Shown: one piece after another, positions 34,762-45,556 of the stretch
Layout: every line of letters starts with the position of its first letter
Numbering within the stretch: position 1 is the stretch's first letter
DNA from: Antilocapra americana
Lineage: Eukaryota; Chordata; Mammalia; Artiodactyla; Antilocapridae
Length of the DNA: 64,000 nucleotides
Direction: 5' to 3'
Assembly (NCBI GenBank): GCA_007570785.1
Contig: ML664183.1
Span: 18,151,368-18,215,367 of the forward strand
The notes under the pieces: generated by a model
Database searches by the model: none
What the model saw: the letters and a program-made list of their open reading frames with translations, nothing else
What the model was told of the DNA's origin: nothing
Translations under genes and position numbers: made by a program

Positions 34762-35107
34762 TGTTCAGTTCAGTCCCTCATCCATGTCCAATTTTTGCAA
34801 CCACATGCCAGGCTTCCCGGTGCATCACCAACACCCAAAACTTGTTTAAACTCATGTCCGTAGAGTCAGTGATACCATCCAACCATCTCATCCTCTGTTG
34901 TTCCCTTCATCTCCTGCCTTCAATCTCTCCCAGCATCAAGGTTTTTTCCAATGAGTCACTTCTTCATATCAGGTGGCCAAAGTATTGGAGCTTCAGCTTT
35001 AGCATCAGGCTTTCCAATGATTCTTCAGGACTGACTTCTTTTAAGATTGAGTGGTTTGATCTACTTGCAGTCTGAAGGATTCTCAAGAGTCTTCTCTAAC
35101 ACCACAA
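34762..35107 (-). mobile_element. BovB LINE, 3' end, split by L1
   Basis: GTTCAGTTCAGTCCCTCATC terminus at the left; continues through the conserved 3' block to TCTAACACCACAA, where an L1 3' end interrupts it. The same BovB resumes at 35487. Confidence 0.93.
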
Positions 35108-35486
35108 TCATTATCCAGAGTGAAGTAAGCCAGAAGCAAAAACAACAATACAGTATAGTAACACATATATATGGAATTTAGAAAGACGGTAACGAGAACC
35201 CAACACGCGAGAGAGCAAAAGGAACGCAGATGGTATAGAATAGACTCGTGGACTTTGTGGATGAGGGTAAGGGTGGGATGATATGGGAGAAGGGCATTGA
35301 AACAAGTTAATTATCATATGTCTAATCAATCGCCAGCCCAGGATTGATGCTCGGGAATGGTGCAGCGAGATTTCCTGGGGGGGGAGGGAGGAGGGAGGGG
35401 GGTTCTGGAGGGGAAGCATATGTAAACCCATGGTGATATCATGACATTGTATGGCAAAAACAATAAAAAAATAATAATAATAAAAA
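35108..35486 (+). mobile_element. L1 3' end inserted in BovB
   Basis: TATCCAGAGTGAAGTAAGCC, TATATATGGAATTTAGAAAG, GGGTGGGATGATATGGGAG, and a G-rich run at 35377-35402, then GTATGGCAAAAACAATAAAA and an A-rich/AAT tail. This is the ruminant L1-BT type 3' UTR. Severely 5'-truncated; no clean target duplication is seen. Confidence 0.9.
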
Positions 35487-35930
35487 AAAGCATTGATTCT
35501 TCACCACTCAGCTTTCTTTATAGTCCAACTCTCACATCCATACATGACTACTAGAAAAACCATAGCTTTGACTAGATGGACCTTTGTGGGCAAAGTAATG
35601 TCTCTGCTTTTTAATATGCTGTCTAGGTTTGTCATAGCTTTTCTTCCAAAAAGCAAGCATCTTTTAATTTCATGGCTGCGATCACCATCTGCAATGATTT
35701 TGGAGCCCAAGAAAATAAAGTCTGTCTCCATTTACATTGTTTCCCCATCTATTTGCCATGACATGATGGGACCAGATGCCATGATCTTCATTTTTTGAAT
35801 GTTGAGTTTTAAGCCAGCTTTTTCATTCTCCTGTTTCACTTTCATCAAGAGGCTCTTAGCTCCTCTTTGCTTTCTGCCATGAGGGTGGTGTCGTGTGCAT
35901 ATCTGAGGTTATTGATATTTCTCCCAGCAA
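35487..35930 (-). mobile_element. BovB LINE, reverse transcriptase 3' region (resumes after L1)
   Basis: The minus-strand frame 35501-35731 (76 codons) reads the reverse-transcriptase C-terminal block (ITLPTKVHLVKAMVFLVVMY). It runs in minus orientation up to the motif read as the coding block before YADD, where it breaks off at 35930. Confidence 0.92.
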
Positions 35931-36101
35931 TAGGAAGGCTTTTTTATTTCTCCTTGCTGTTTTTTGGAACTCTACATTCAGGTGGATATATCTTTCCTTT
36001 TTTCCTTTGCCTTTTGCTTCTCTTTTTTTCTCAGCTATTTGTAAGGCCTCCTCAGATATCCTTTTTGTCTTTTTGCATTTCTTCTTCTTGGGGATGGTTT
36101 A
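35931..36101 (-). mobile_element. BovB LINE, 5' ORF piece joined by internal deletion
   Basis: In the same orientation as the preceding segment, it matches a BovB block that normally lies roughly a kilobase further 5', ahead of the reverse transcriptase palm. Words such as GGAACTCTACATTCAGGTGG and TATTTGTAAGGCCTCCTCAG are recognisable. The abrupt jump at 35930/35931 indicates an internal deletion rather than a separate insertion. Confidence 0.78.
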
Positions 36102-36369
36102 GTGCTTAATGGTATAGCACTGTGCTTACCAGAGAAGAGTGCTCAATTATTATTTTATAAATGAATGAATGATATTGTATTTAAAAATTTTTGGTATATT
36201 ATTTTCCTGGTAAGGAATAATTGGTCCATATTTTGTCTTATTCTGAATAAATGTTTCATTGTCCATGCTGTAGCAAACTCTTTTCCTTCCAGTAATTTAA
36301 GGACTGTGTATTAGAGTATTTATTAGACCTTTGTGGTTTTAGGAAGCCAGGTAACAAGGGTGAAAATGA

Positions 36370-36500
36370 TGAAGCTTGAAGCCAGGCAAACCTGATTTCA
36401 AATCCTTGCTCTGCATGTTAGCTTACCAGATTTTTGTGACCTCTGCAATGTATTAATATCTTAACTTCTTTCAGCCCATTTTTCTACCAAATAAAACGAA
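36370..36500 (+). mobile_element. MIR SINE fragment
   Basis: GCTTGAAGCCAGGCAAACCT, TTCAAATCCTTGCTCTGC and TTAACTTCTTTCAGCCC keep the MIR order. Diverged. Confidence 0.6.
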
Positions 36501-36921
36501 GCTAAAGCCTTTGCTTCCAAAGTGTCATGATGTCTATAAAAATTTAAGATGTCCCCAATTTTAAACAAGAAATATCAATTGCAAATATTGTATTCACACA
36601 AATACACAGATATTCTCTGGATCATTATTAGTATAAGTATGAAACTAAACACCAAATGTTAAGAAAAATAATATAATGTCTATTGTATGGAACACTGTAT
36701 AGCCATTAAAGAGAATGTGAATGAATTAGAAGTGGGAAATTAGATATGGAAAAGTGAACTTTGATATGAGGAATACAAACAAATTAGATATGAGGAGATA
36801 TCCAGGATATAGTGTAAAATGAAATAGTTCAGAAAAGTATAAAAAATGCACACAAATACACTTGCATAGAAGATTTCTGGGAGACATTCAAAGAACCCGT
36901 GACAGTCGTTGTGTGCTTTCA
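36501..36921. other. No gene; AT-rich unique sequence
   Basis: Possibly L1-derived around 36690-36840 (TGGAACACTGTATAGCCATTAAAGAG resembles an L1 3' UTR word), not firm. Confidence 0.4.
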
Positions 36922-36969
36922 CGCGTGCTAAGTCGCTTTAGTAGTGTCCGACTCTTTGCGGCCCCTTAA
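36922..36969 (-). mobile_element. Bov-A SINE, tail fragment
   Basis: CGTGCTAAGTCGCTTTAGTA followed by GTGTCCGACTCTTTGCGGCCCC, a 48-base remnant, resembling the left end of a minus-strand Bov-A unit. Confidence 0.8.
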
Positions 36970-39216
36970 CTTTAGAAATTGTAATGAGTGGTCCAGCTGG
37001 GGGTGAATAGGGGTAGTATTTTTTTTTTTTTAATTTATAGTTTTCTTTACTGTTTTTATTTTGAATATATTGCTGATAATTTTTTTAAGTCTTAAAAAAT
37101 TAGCCTTTTAGGTTCTTGTAGAAAGAAAATCATGTGAGAAAAGTATCTAGTTCCTTCTAATGCGTTTAATACTCATTTTAAAGGAGGTAGCCCTTCTAAA
37201 ATGTACTTACCAGAGGGATTCCCACTTTGGAAGAGTTTCGCCAGTTTCTGCTTCCCTGAGTAGCCTGGTGACCATTTGCTCTGAAGCCTGGAATTTACCT
37301 ATGCACGTCCTGGCCATCTTTGTAACATGTGCCCACCCCTTTTCCTTGAGAGTGAAAAGAAAAAAAGTGTCCTTTATTCATTCCAGGAGGTAAAAGTCTC
37401 TAGGCTGGTTCTTCTGAGCCCTGGTGATTACAAACATATTTTATGCTAAAAATTGCCGAAGTTAATTTTCAGAGAGTAATCCCTACTTGCTCTCTGACTA
37501 AAGTTGTATAATTTCCTAATTAAAAAACAAAAACAAACAACAGAATAAACATTAATGGCAAAAAGGGAGGGTAACATGAATGCTGGAACCAAATACTTAG
37601 AAACAGACCAAATCAGAGAAGCCTCCATTATTGGCATGTTCAGTCTTTATTGCCATGTCATAGTGTGTGGTTGAACTGTGTGTTTGTTTTCTTTTCTGTC
37701 TCTGCAGAAGCCTAACTTCTAATCTTTTCAAAGCATAATTCTTTCCCATCATAAATCCATGGTCATTCCTGTGCTACTTGAACCTGGGTTTCTTTCACTT
37801 GTATTCAGTGATATATGAAAACTGCCTTTCATTAGAAACATCATCTTCGTTGTTGTCGTTCAGCTCTGCCCTTAAACATGAGCTGAATTCATATGAACAC
37901 TAATGAGTTCAAATCATTCTGGAGCTATTTGGTAAGGTCTAAGAAATTTTTTTTTTTCTCTACAGGTTTCTTGATTTGATGTTTTCTGGAAAATTAGTAA
38001 ATGGTCTGGTTTCCCTTAACTGCTCTCAAGCCAACTTTTACATCACAATATAAATATATTTTTCCGTTTCATGTAATAGCATTTATTAGTGAATCTGACA
38101 AAACCCCAGATAAAAACACTGCATTTTATCCTGGTTAACAGCCTGAGTTGTTTTTTTTTTTTTTTTGACCAAGTTACTGTATACCAGCCTCATTTTTACT
38201 GCTTCTATTCTTGAAAACAGTTAACACTCATGGCTTTATGGTTCTACATGATTCTACAGACTGACACATTGTCAAGTGGTTTAGATTGACTGCTTTTCAC
38301 TTGGCAAACTAAAGGTAATAAAAAGAAGTTCACAGTGTAGACTTATGCATGGAGGGGAGCAATTTCTGAGGGCATGTGTGTGTACAAACTAAATCTATGA
38401 ACTCCAGCAGAGCCAGTATCCAGGACTCAAACTGGAACATATCGATTTATCTGTGACAATGTACTTCAGCCAAACCTCTGAGCTGGTTTGTTGGCAAATC
38501 CTAACACATGGCCTTTTAATGAGAGATGCATTAATAATTGCAATTATGAGTAATATGGCAGGATAGGTTGTATTCTTTTTATTCAGATAAGGGATTGGAG
38601 TTGGTTACTCAAGAAACAGATATTTGTCAGATATGGCATGCTCATGTTTGACATGCTGAATGGTATGTACTTGGAAAAAATGTGTATTTGTGTGTGTGTG
38701 TGCTTTATGCTTTGTTTTTTTCAGGCTCTGTAGTATCATGGTAAGCATTGCACACTTCACACCCAGGTTGTTGTTATTCCATACCAATTGTCATGTGAAA
38801 ATCTACAAAGTCAACAGTGACAATATCTATTAACTTTTTGCTCTTTGAGAGAAAAGACCACGATGAAACAAAATAATAATTCTTGACAAAAGGATCAAAC
38901 AGAAGTGATGGTACAGTTTCTGGAATATAGGGCACCATTCACAAGCTGATTAAAATCAGATACAAATTCTTGTCCCAACCTGCACTGAACATGTTTCTTT
39001 ACCTGCTAAAATCCACACCCCCTTCTCTTCATTTCTGTGGCTCTTCTGTGGCTCCTGCAAGTGGTAGCATCTTATCAAATGACCCATCCCCACTCTTTGC
39101 CGTGATTAATTGATAGGGCAAAGCCCTAATCAAATGTAAGCTAGTCTTTCATTGGACAGAGGTCAGTCAGGTTATTTCTTTTAAGAACTTGCATATCCAA
39201 AGACTTGATCTAGTCA
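36970..39216. other. Repeat-poor island, no gene
   Basis: About 2.2 kb with no transposon I recognise, only homopolymer runs (T at 37019-37031, 37948-37957 and 38151-38166) and a short GT run at 38688-38701. An AT-rich palindrome of the TAAT-N4-ATTA type lies at 38535-38546. Open frames are 60-77 codons and low quality. Confidence 0.5.
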
Positions 39217-39281
39217 GTGCTGCTGCTGCTACTAAGTCACTTCAGTCACGTCCAACTCTGGGGTTCTCCAGACAAGAACAC
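39217..39281 (-). mobile_element. Bov-A2-type SINE, internally deleted fragment
   Basis: GTGCTGCTGCTGCTACTAAG and CACTTCAGTCACGTCCAACTCTG are the start of Bov-A2; this jumps straight to GGGTTCTCCAGACAAGAACA, leaving out about 45 internal bases. Confidence 0.8.
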
Positions 39282-40329
39282 ACTCAAATTGGAATGTGAT
39301 GTACATAATGGTCTGTGTAGGGGACCACACTGGGCATCAACATAGCATGTATGCACTAGAAAGTGATGGATGAGAATGGGATGAGCAAGCAAAAAGGGTG
39401 AGGTGGACATTATAGAAGCACAATTGAGAGAGAGAGAGCTGGCAGGTGTGACCTTGAAGTTTGACATTCTCCTGTAGTTTCTCTAAGACCATGCTTGATA
39501 TTGTTGGATCTACCTAGTAAACTCCTAGTTTACCTGAGCTATCTGGAGTGAGTTTTTGTTTTCTGTAACCAAAAGAGTCTTGATGAGAGCATTCCATTTT
39601 ACAAATATAATCTTATGTTCATGACTATGAATTGGAGTTTATTTCTATACTCAAATATGTAGTATAAGGTCATTCTAAAGACAAATCTCTGAGACAATCA
39701 AAAGACTGAAAGGGAGTCAGCATTAGGGTGTGGTCAAAGTAGTCAGGGTCCCAATATGGGAAATGTATTTCAGATGGAATGCTATAGTCTAGGGTAAACA
39801 TGGATGTGCTCACCAAATTCTTGATTATCAGAACCAGATGGCATTCTTGAAAATGATTATTTACATTCAAGTAAGCAGCCTCACTTAACCAAACCTGAAG
39901 GGGATAAATGAAATCCTTTAAGTATGAATGAGCAACTCAGATAATTCATGTGAGAAGCAACCTTATAGGTGATGGAGATAAATTAGGGAAGTTTGAAAAA
40001 TAGTATTATACTTTTAAAGGGAGAATGATTTTGCCTCCCAACAAAATACCCCCTTGATGTAACTATCAGTTTCGATAGCAAGCTGTAGCATTTCTTTCAG
40101 TGTTCCCTATGGATAGCAGTGATTAATTTGTCCCATGGCACTCAGATACCTTGCTTCTTTCTTCTTATGAATCATATAAATTGATTCATCCTCTTCTCAA
40201 GAGTCTGGAAAAATAGCACCATCCTGAAAATTTAGGGAAAGGTTCATGTGAGTTAGAACTGAGATGCATATTTTCCAAACTCACATGAATCATTTCAAGG
40301 TAGGGCTCTGTTTTGTTCCAAATCTGGCC
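39282..40329. other. No gene; unique sequence
   Basis: Contains a short GAGAGAGAGAGAG run at about 39427-39439, otherwise nothing recognised. Confidence 0.5.
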
Positions 40330-40400
40330 GTGGAGTGCTTTTGCTCAGCTATGTGACATGGGGCAGCTACTTAACTTCTCAAAGCTGTGGGCTTAGGTCA
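40330..40400 (+). mobile_element. MIR SINE fragment
   Basis: CTCAGCTATGTGACATGGGG followed by CAGCTACTTAACTTCTCAAAGC matches the MIR core. Confidence 0.55.
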
Positions 40401-41730
40401 GTTTGTCTGAATTCATCATTATTTATCATCAGTAGCAAAGATCCTCTTATCCTTCGTGATTTCACATGATAGTAGAGCCCACTTCCTTTCTATGATACCC
40501 ACTAGATTTCTCAGAGTAACACTGTCAGTTTCTTTTTAACCAATGAATCCCCTTTCCAGTTTGGGATGATCGTTCTTTTCTACCCCAACTGCACCGAAAG
40601 GCAGAAGCTGTTTGCTTCTTTGTAAGGAAAATTCAACCCTTTTAAATATAGTGCTGGAATCTCCTTCTTGGAGTGATAATGGAAGAAAATATCAGTGAAG
40701 GGTTATTTATTTCTCTCCTATAAAATATGTCCTAGGACAAATATTGCTACTAATACATTCCAGCACAAAAATATAAAAATAAAAAGTAATCTTAGGTTTT
40801 TTTTCCCTGCATTAAACTTGAACTTTCAGCTTTTCTTACCAAACACAATTCATCTCTGTTCTATGAATATGTAGATTTAATTAGGCACTTTTATTCTCCA
40901 TATTAAGTATAAGGATAACACAGGAAGATAAAGTAATTTTTCTCCAAGCAAAAGGGAAATAAAGCAGTAATAGGCAACTGAGAAAGAATGTCCTTCTAAA
41001 TAGAAGTTAATCAATACAAGTCTACAGACCTTTTATGTCATTTTTTCCCTTACTGAATCTTAGCCAAAAAAACATTTAAGTCAGCCAGAAGTTTCATTTC
41101 TGAATAGAAAAGAAAAAAAAAAATTAGAAGCATTTCTCCAAAACAAAAAACACAGAAAATCAACTAATGGTCTTAGCCAAAATTGATGACCAAATATATT
41201 GGGCAAGCTATATTTTCCATGTTTCATGGGTTATGAATAGATGCATTTTTGTATAATTGAGAACATATGCCATTCTTAAGTAGCTTGAAAGAAAATCACT
41301 AGAGTCAGTTTTGATTTTGTATTGCATATGATCTGGATCTGGAAATTCAAGCCAGTCCTTTCCCTATAACCTGAGTATGAGCTACTTATTCTTCTTGAGA
41401 CAGTATTTCATGGAAGGCATCAGAGTTACCTCCTCTACCAACACAGGCTGCTCAGTCAAAGAAGCAAAGGTTTTAGACCACTAGCTAAGTTCTGTCTGAA
41501 ATGACCTTTCCTTTCTCTTACTGGGGAGCTGGAAAGGCAAATATATTCTTATTTGTTTCTCAGTTTTAAGACTAGGTATTACTATTCTATTCCTCATTGT
41601 CCAAAATGGCAAATTCTGGTAAATTTTCTCTCAGGAAATATCTTGGTGGCACGTTGGAACAAGAATTTGCATTTGTGTCTAAAATCCTAGATGTAACTGA
41701 TATACTCTGAGAACCACTGCTCTTTGAATA
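40401..41730. other. No gene; AT-rich unique sequence
   Basis: Nothing recognised; A-rich run at 41111-41122. Confidence 0.5.
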
Positions 41731-41957
41731 GGGTTTCCCAGGTAGCGCTAGTGGTAAAGAACCCACCTGCCAAGGTAGGAGACATAAGAGAAGCCGGTTT
41801 GATCCCTGGGTCAGGAAGATCCCCTGGAGGAGGGCACAGCAACCCACTCTAGTATACTTTCCTGGAGAATCCCACGGACAGGGGAGCCTGGCAGGCTCCA
41901 GTCCATAGAGTCCAAATGAGTTGGACATGGCTGAAGTGACTTAGCATGCATACATGC
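41731..41957 (+). mobile_element. Bov-tA SINE
   Basis: GGGTTTCCCAGGTAGCGCTA head, GTTTGATCCCTGGGTCAGGA, and Bov-A body to GGACATGGCTGAAGTGACTT with AGCATGCATACATGCT. Full length. Confidence 0.94.
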
Positions 41958-41984
41958 TATATGAATAAGAGCAATTGGTTCTGA

Positions 41985-42120
41985 TCCTGGAATATGACTT
42001 TACATAACTCATTTGACCTGTTAGTCTCATGTTCTTCATCTGTAAAATAAGAATAGTTCTTAGCTGGCTACTTCATAGGCATGAGAGGACCAAATTAATC
42101 AATAAATGTAATAACTTTTG
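41985..42120 (+). mobile_element. MIR SINE fragment
   Basis: CATTTGACCTGTTAGTCTCA, TTCTTCATCTGTAAAATAAG and GGCTACTTCATAGGCATGAG keep the MIR 3' half order. Confidence 0.7.
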
Positions 42121-42167
42121 ACTTGTAGGCTACTGTAACCTGTGACACTGATAATTCAAATACCATT

Positions 42168-42542
42168 AAAGTAGTTCCCCATTATCTGTGCTTTCAGTTA
42201 CCTGCGGTCAACTGCAGGCTGAAAATTCATTAAATAGAAAATTCCAGAAATAATGTGTATTTTAAATTGCATGTTTAAGTAGCATGCTCAGATCTCCAGG
42301 CTTCCTGCTCAGGATGTGAATCATCCTTTTATCCACCATATGCAGGCTGTATACTTGTATACACTATTCAACCACTGATTACTTAGTAACCGTCTTGGTT
42401 ATCAGATCAACTGTTGAGGTATCTCAGTGCTTGGGTCATGTTATCTTTATTTTACTTAATAATGACCCCAAAGGGCAAGAGGAATGATGCTGGTGGTTTT
42501 GACTTTATTTATTTAGTGATGATGGGATTTCTCTTCATTTAC
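42168..42542 (+). mobile_element. Tigger/pogo DNA transposon, left part
   Basis: GTAGTTCCCCATTATCTGTG and TTACCTGCGGTCAACTGCAG at the left end, then AAAATTCCAGAAATAATGTG and GTGAATCATCCTTTTATCCA are Tigger-type words. At 42462-42502 the start of the transposase frame remains recognisable (ATGACCCCAAAGGGCAAGAG; reading M-T-P-K-G-K-R-N-D-A). Everything downstream is missing. Split by a CHR SINE. Confidence 0.83.
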
Positions 42543-42757
42543 TTATTTATTTGGCTGTGTCAGTTCTGTTGTGACATGGGGAATATTTCAATACATCACA
42601 CAGATTCTCTAGTTGTAGTACATGGGCTCAATAGTTGCAAGATGCGGGCTTAGTTGTTCTGCAGCATATGAGATCTTAGTTCTCCAACCAGGGATTCAAC
42701 ATGTGTCCCCTGCATTACCAGGTGAATTCTTTACCACTGGGCTACCAGGGATGTCCC
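42543..42757 (-). mobile_element. CHR-type SINE inside Tigger
   Basis: Minus-strand tRNA-Glu-related SINE: TTATTTATTTGGCTGTGTCA at the tail side and GGGCTACCAGGGATGTCCC at the head side, with CTCCAACCAGGGATTCAAC. An older cetartiodactyl family than Bov-tA. Confidence 0.8.
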
Positions 42758-42911
42758 CTGATACTTTCTTACTGTGACTAATTTATAAATGAAACTTTAT
42801 CATAGGTGTGTATAGGAAAAAAATGTATATATGTTTTGGTACTATCCATGGTTTCAGATATTCTCTGGGGGTCTTAGAACATATTCCTCGAAGATAAAGG
42901 GGACTACTGTG
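42758..42911 (+). mobile_element. Tigger/pogo DNA transposon, right part
   Basis: ACTATCCATGGTTTCAGATA, CTGGGGGTCTTAGAACATAT and AAAGGGGACTACTGT form the right end. The terminal bases are the reverse complement of the left end (GTAGTTCCCC / GGGGACTAC). Confidence 0.82.
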
Positions 42912-42997
42912 TATTGCTTTTGTGCATAATATAAAAATGTTAGTTCCAAAGACATCAATTAACTTTGTTGTCAGTATTTGACATCTATTTTATGATA

Positions 42998-43205
42998 AGG
43001 GTTTCCCTGGTGGCTCAGAGGGTAAAGAATCTGCCTGCAATGCAGGAGACATGGATTCAGTCCCTGGGTCAGGAAAATCTCCTGGAGAAGGGAATGGCTA
43101 CCCACTCCGGTATTCTTGCCTGAAGCATTCCATGGACAGTGGAGCCTGGTGGGTTGCAGTTCCAGGGGATCTCAAAGAGTCGGACACGACTGAGCCACTA
43201 ACAAC
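42998..43205 (+). mobile_element. Bov-tA SINE
   Basis: GGGTTTCCCTGGTGGCTCAG, GAATCTGCCTGCAATGCAGG, TCGGACACGACTGAGCCACT. Full length and among the best conserved in the window, so relatively young. Confidence 0.95.
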
Positions 43206-43301
43206 CCATTGTGTGATACTTCTTCCACCTCCCCATTAGTTTGAAATGAGGAAAGTAGTTTGCATTCTGAACACAAATTTTGGCCGGAGTATAGATGTTA
43301 A

Positions 43302-43512
43302 GTCTTCCCAGGTGACTTGAGTGCTGAAGAATCCATCTGCAATGCAGTAGATGTGGGTTTGATCCCTGGGTTGGGAAGATCCCCTGGAAAAGGGAATAGC
43401 TACCCACTGTAGTATTCTTTCCTGGAGAATTTCATGGACAGAGGAGACTCGTGGGCTATAGTCCATGAGGTCTCAGAGTTGAATGTGACTGAGTGACTAA
43501 ACAACAACAACA
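43302..43512 (+). mobile_element. Bov-tA SINE
   Basis: GTCTTCCCAGGTGACTTGAG head, GGTTTGATCCCTGGGTTGGG, and body to GAATGTGACTGAGTGACTAA followed by an ACAACAACAACAA tail. Confidence 0.94.
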
Positions 43513-43788
43513 AATAGATATTAAACTATTAAAAAAAAAAACAGGTTCCTTTGAGTTCTGTAGGATTCCAGTATAACTTATTTGAATTAAAACCTACATA
43601 AAGCGGCAACGTGACGATCGAAAGGGATTGGAAAGTCTTTATCCTACCAGAGTTCCTTTGGGCAAGAGGCTCCCCAGTGTGAACATAAACTTGGAAAACT
43701 TTAGTCAAGGCAACCATACCTCCTAGTTTGCCTCGTTTGGTTGTCTCAGTTCGGGCCTGTTGTTCTGACATACTTAATGCTCTCTTTG

Positions 43789-43907
43789 GGCTTCCTTCAT
43801 AGCTCAGTTGGTAAAGAATCCACCTGCAATGCAGAAGACCCCAGTTCAGTTCCTGGGTTGGGAAGATCCACCGGAGAAGGGTTAGGCTGCCCACTCTAGC
43901 ATTCTTG
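43789..43907 (+). mobile_element. Bov-tA SINE, head and linker
   Basis: GGGCTTCCTTCATAGCTCAG through CCACTCTAGCATTCTT. The Bov-A body expected after it is replaced by the head of another SINE copy. Confidence 0.9.
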
Positions 43908-43967
43908 GGCTTCACTTGTGGCTCAACTGGTAAAGGATCCACCTGCAATGTGGGAGACCTGGGTTAC
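43908..43967 (+). mobile_element. Bov-tA SINE, head only
   Basis: GGGCTTCACTTGTGGCTCAA through GTGGGAGACCTGGGTT. Truncated in the B-box region. Fused to the preceding copy in the same orientation. Confidence 0.88.
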
Positions 43968-45280
43968 TGACTTTACTTTCAAGAGTATCCTATTTAGATA
44001 ATACATTTTATAGTCTCCTAAACTCTAGGCAACTAGCTTTGAATATTTCCATTCTCATGGGCAGTTTATTCCTGGAACGTCGGAATGAATCTGGCCGTCT
44101 TTTTTTGATGAGATTAGTTTTTAACATTCTAAATTCCCTTATTCTGATTTCATTTCTACCAAATGATTTTCTTATCCCCATATTTTATAGTTTAGTTTCC
44201 TTAGGGCATGAGATGGCTATTTTCATCAAAAAATTGCTCAGAAATGCATGTTACACGAAAGTGTGAGACTCAAGGGCACTTACTGGGGAAACAGGATTGT
44301 GCGGATGCCATGGCAGTCTACTTCCATTGGGCCCTGGGCACATTCGCATATCTGATGGGATCTGTCAGTTAGACATCACCTGAATGCTGGAACACTTGAA
44401 CTGAATTTGATGCTTTGGAAGACAATGGAGCCTACTCCCTACAATACCCTTAATGCATGTCCCAGGAGGAGAGATGGACAGTCTTGGCTAGCAGCCATGC
44501 ACAAAGCTAGCTTGCCCTAAAGACAGAAGACACAGGTACATTGAAGTCTTAAGATTTTTGAAGTAATTAAAATACTCAATTCAAGAGAGTGTTTTAATAA
44601 AAAAAATAAAATACTTGACATAGCACCACTCTATGAAGAGAGAAAGTTCTTGTTATGAAATCATAAGCACTTCTGACATGTGATAGTTGTTTTTTAATAA
44701 CTTCATAAAAAATTAAATAATGCCCAGCTGTTGACTTCAGTGTTTCAGAGCCTGATCCCTAACAAGTTTTCAAGTAGTTGGTTAGATGTAGTTCCAGACA
44801 ATACTATTGCTAAAAATGAATTCCACATTTATCTCACTTACTGATATCAACAGTGTTATCTGGTCTTAAGTAATTTTCCATGTGGAGATTGTAAGATATC
44901 ATTGGAATTGATCATTGTTAAAACATGAGATAGATAGTTTTATGTATACATTATATATATGTAATGAGTATATGTCTCATGCTCCAGTATAGAATGTTTG
45001 TAACTCATTGTCCAACTCATGCTGCTCTAGTTAGAAACACGTTTTTGTTTGTTTGTTTTTACTGTAGCCTGGAAAGCACTAATTCACCTACAAGTAGTAA
45101 TAGAATAACGGAATCAAAATGTTAGAGACCATCCAGGTTTCATTGCTGGAGTTTTCAAGCCATCATAGACAATTTCATTGTTATTAAAAATGTTTTTCAC
45201 ACGTAGTTTTTAAAGCAAATTTTTTGATATATATTTTTTGGATTCTTTTAAAATTACAACCTCTTATAAATTTTTTAAAA
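43968..45280. other. No gene; AT-rich unique sequence
   Basis: Nothing recognised; ORF 44039-44266 (75 codons) has no domain I know. Confidence 0.5.
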
Positions 45281-45556
45281 TTTATTTAATTTTTGGCTGA
45301 GTCTTTGTTGCTGTGCAGGCTTTTCTCTAGATGTGGTGATGGGGGCTACTCTCTAGATGTGGTGCATGGGCTTCTCATTACAGTGGCTTCTCGTGGCTGA
45401 GGACGGGCTCTAGGGCATGAGGGCTTCAGTAGTTGTGGCACACAGGCTCAGTCGTTGCAGCTCATGGGCTCTAGGGCACAGGCTCAATAATTGTGTTGCA
45501 CGGGCTCGGTTGCGCTGTGACATGTGGGATCTTCCCAGACCAGGGATCAAACCCGT
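45281..45556 (-). mobile_element. CHR-type SINE
   Basis: TTTATTTAATTTTTGGCTGA at the tail side, repeated ..GTGGCACACAGGCTCAGTCG.. and GGGCTCTAGGGCACAGGCTC words in the body, and GACCAGGGATCAAACCCGT toward the head. The head terminus is missing. An internal 30-base unit (CTCTAGATGTGGTG) occurs twice at 45327-45364. Confidence 0.82.

Noticed and set aside
43001..43967. Regularly spaced similar units that might suggest an array
   Set aside because: These are Bov-tA SINEs of about 200 bp with unequal spacing, not short identical repeats with spacers, so not a CRISPR-like or satellite array.
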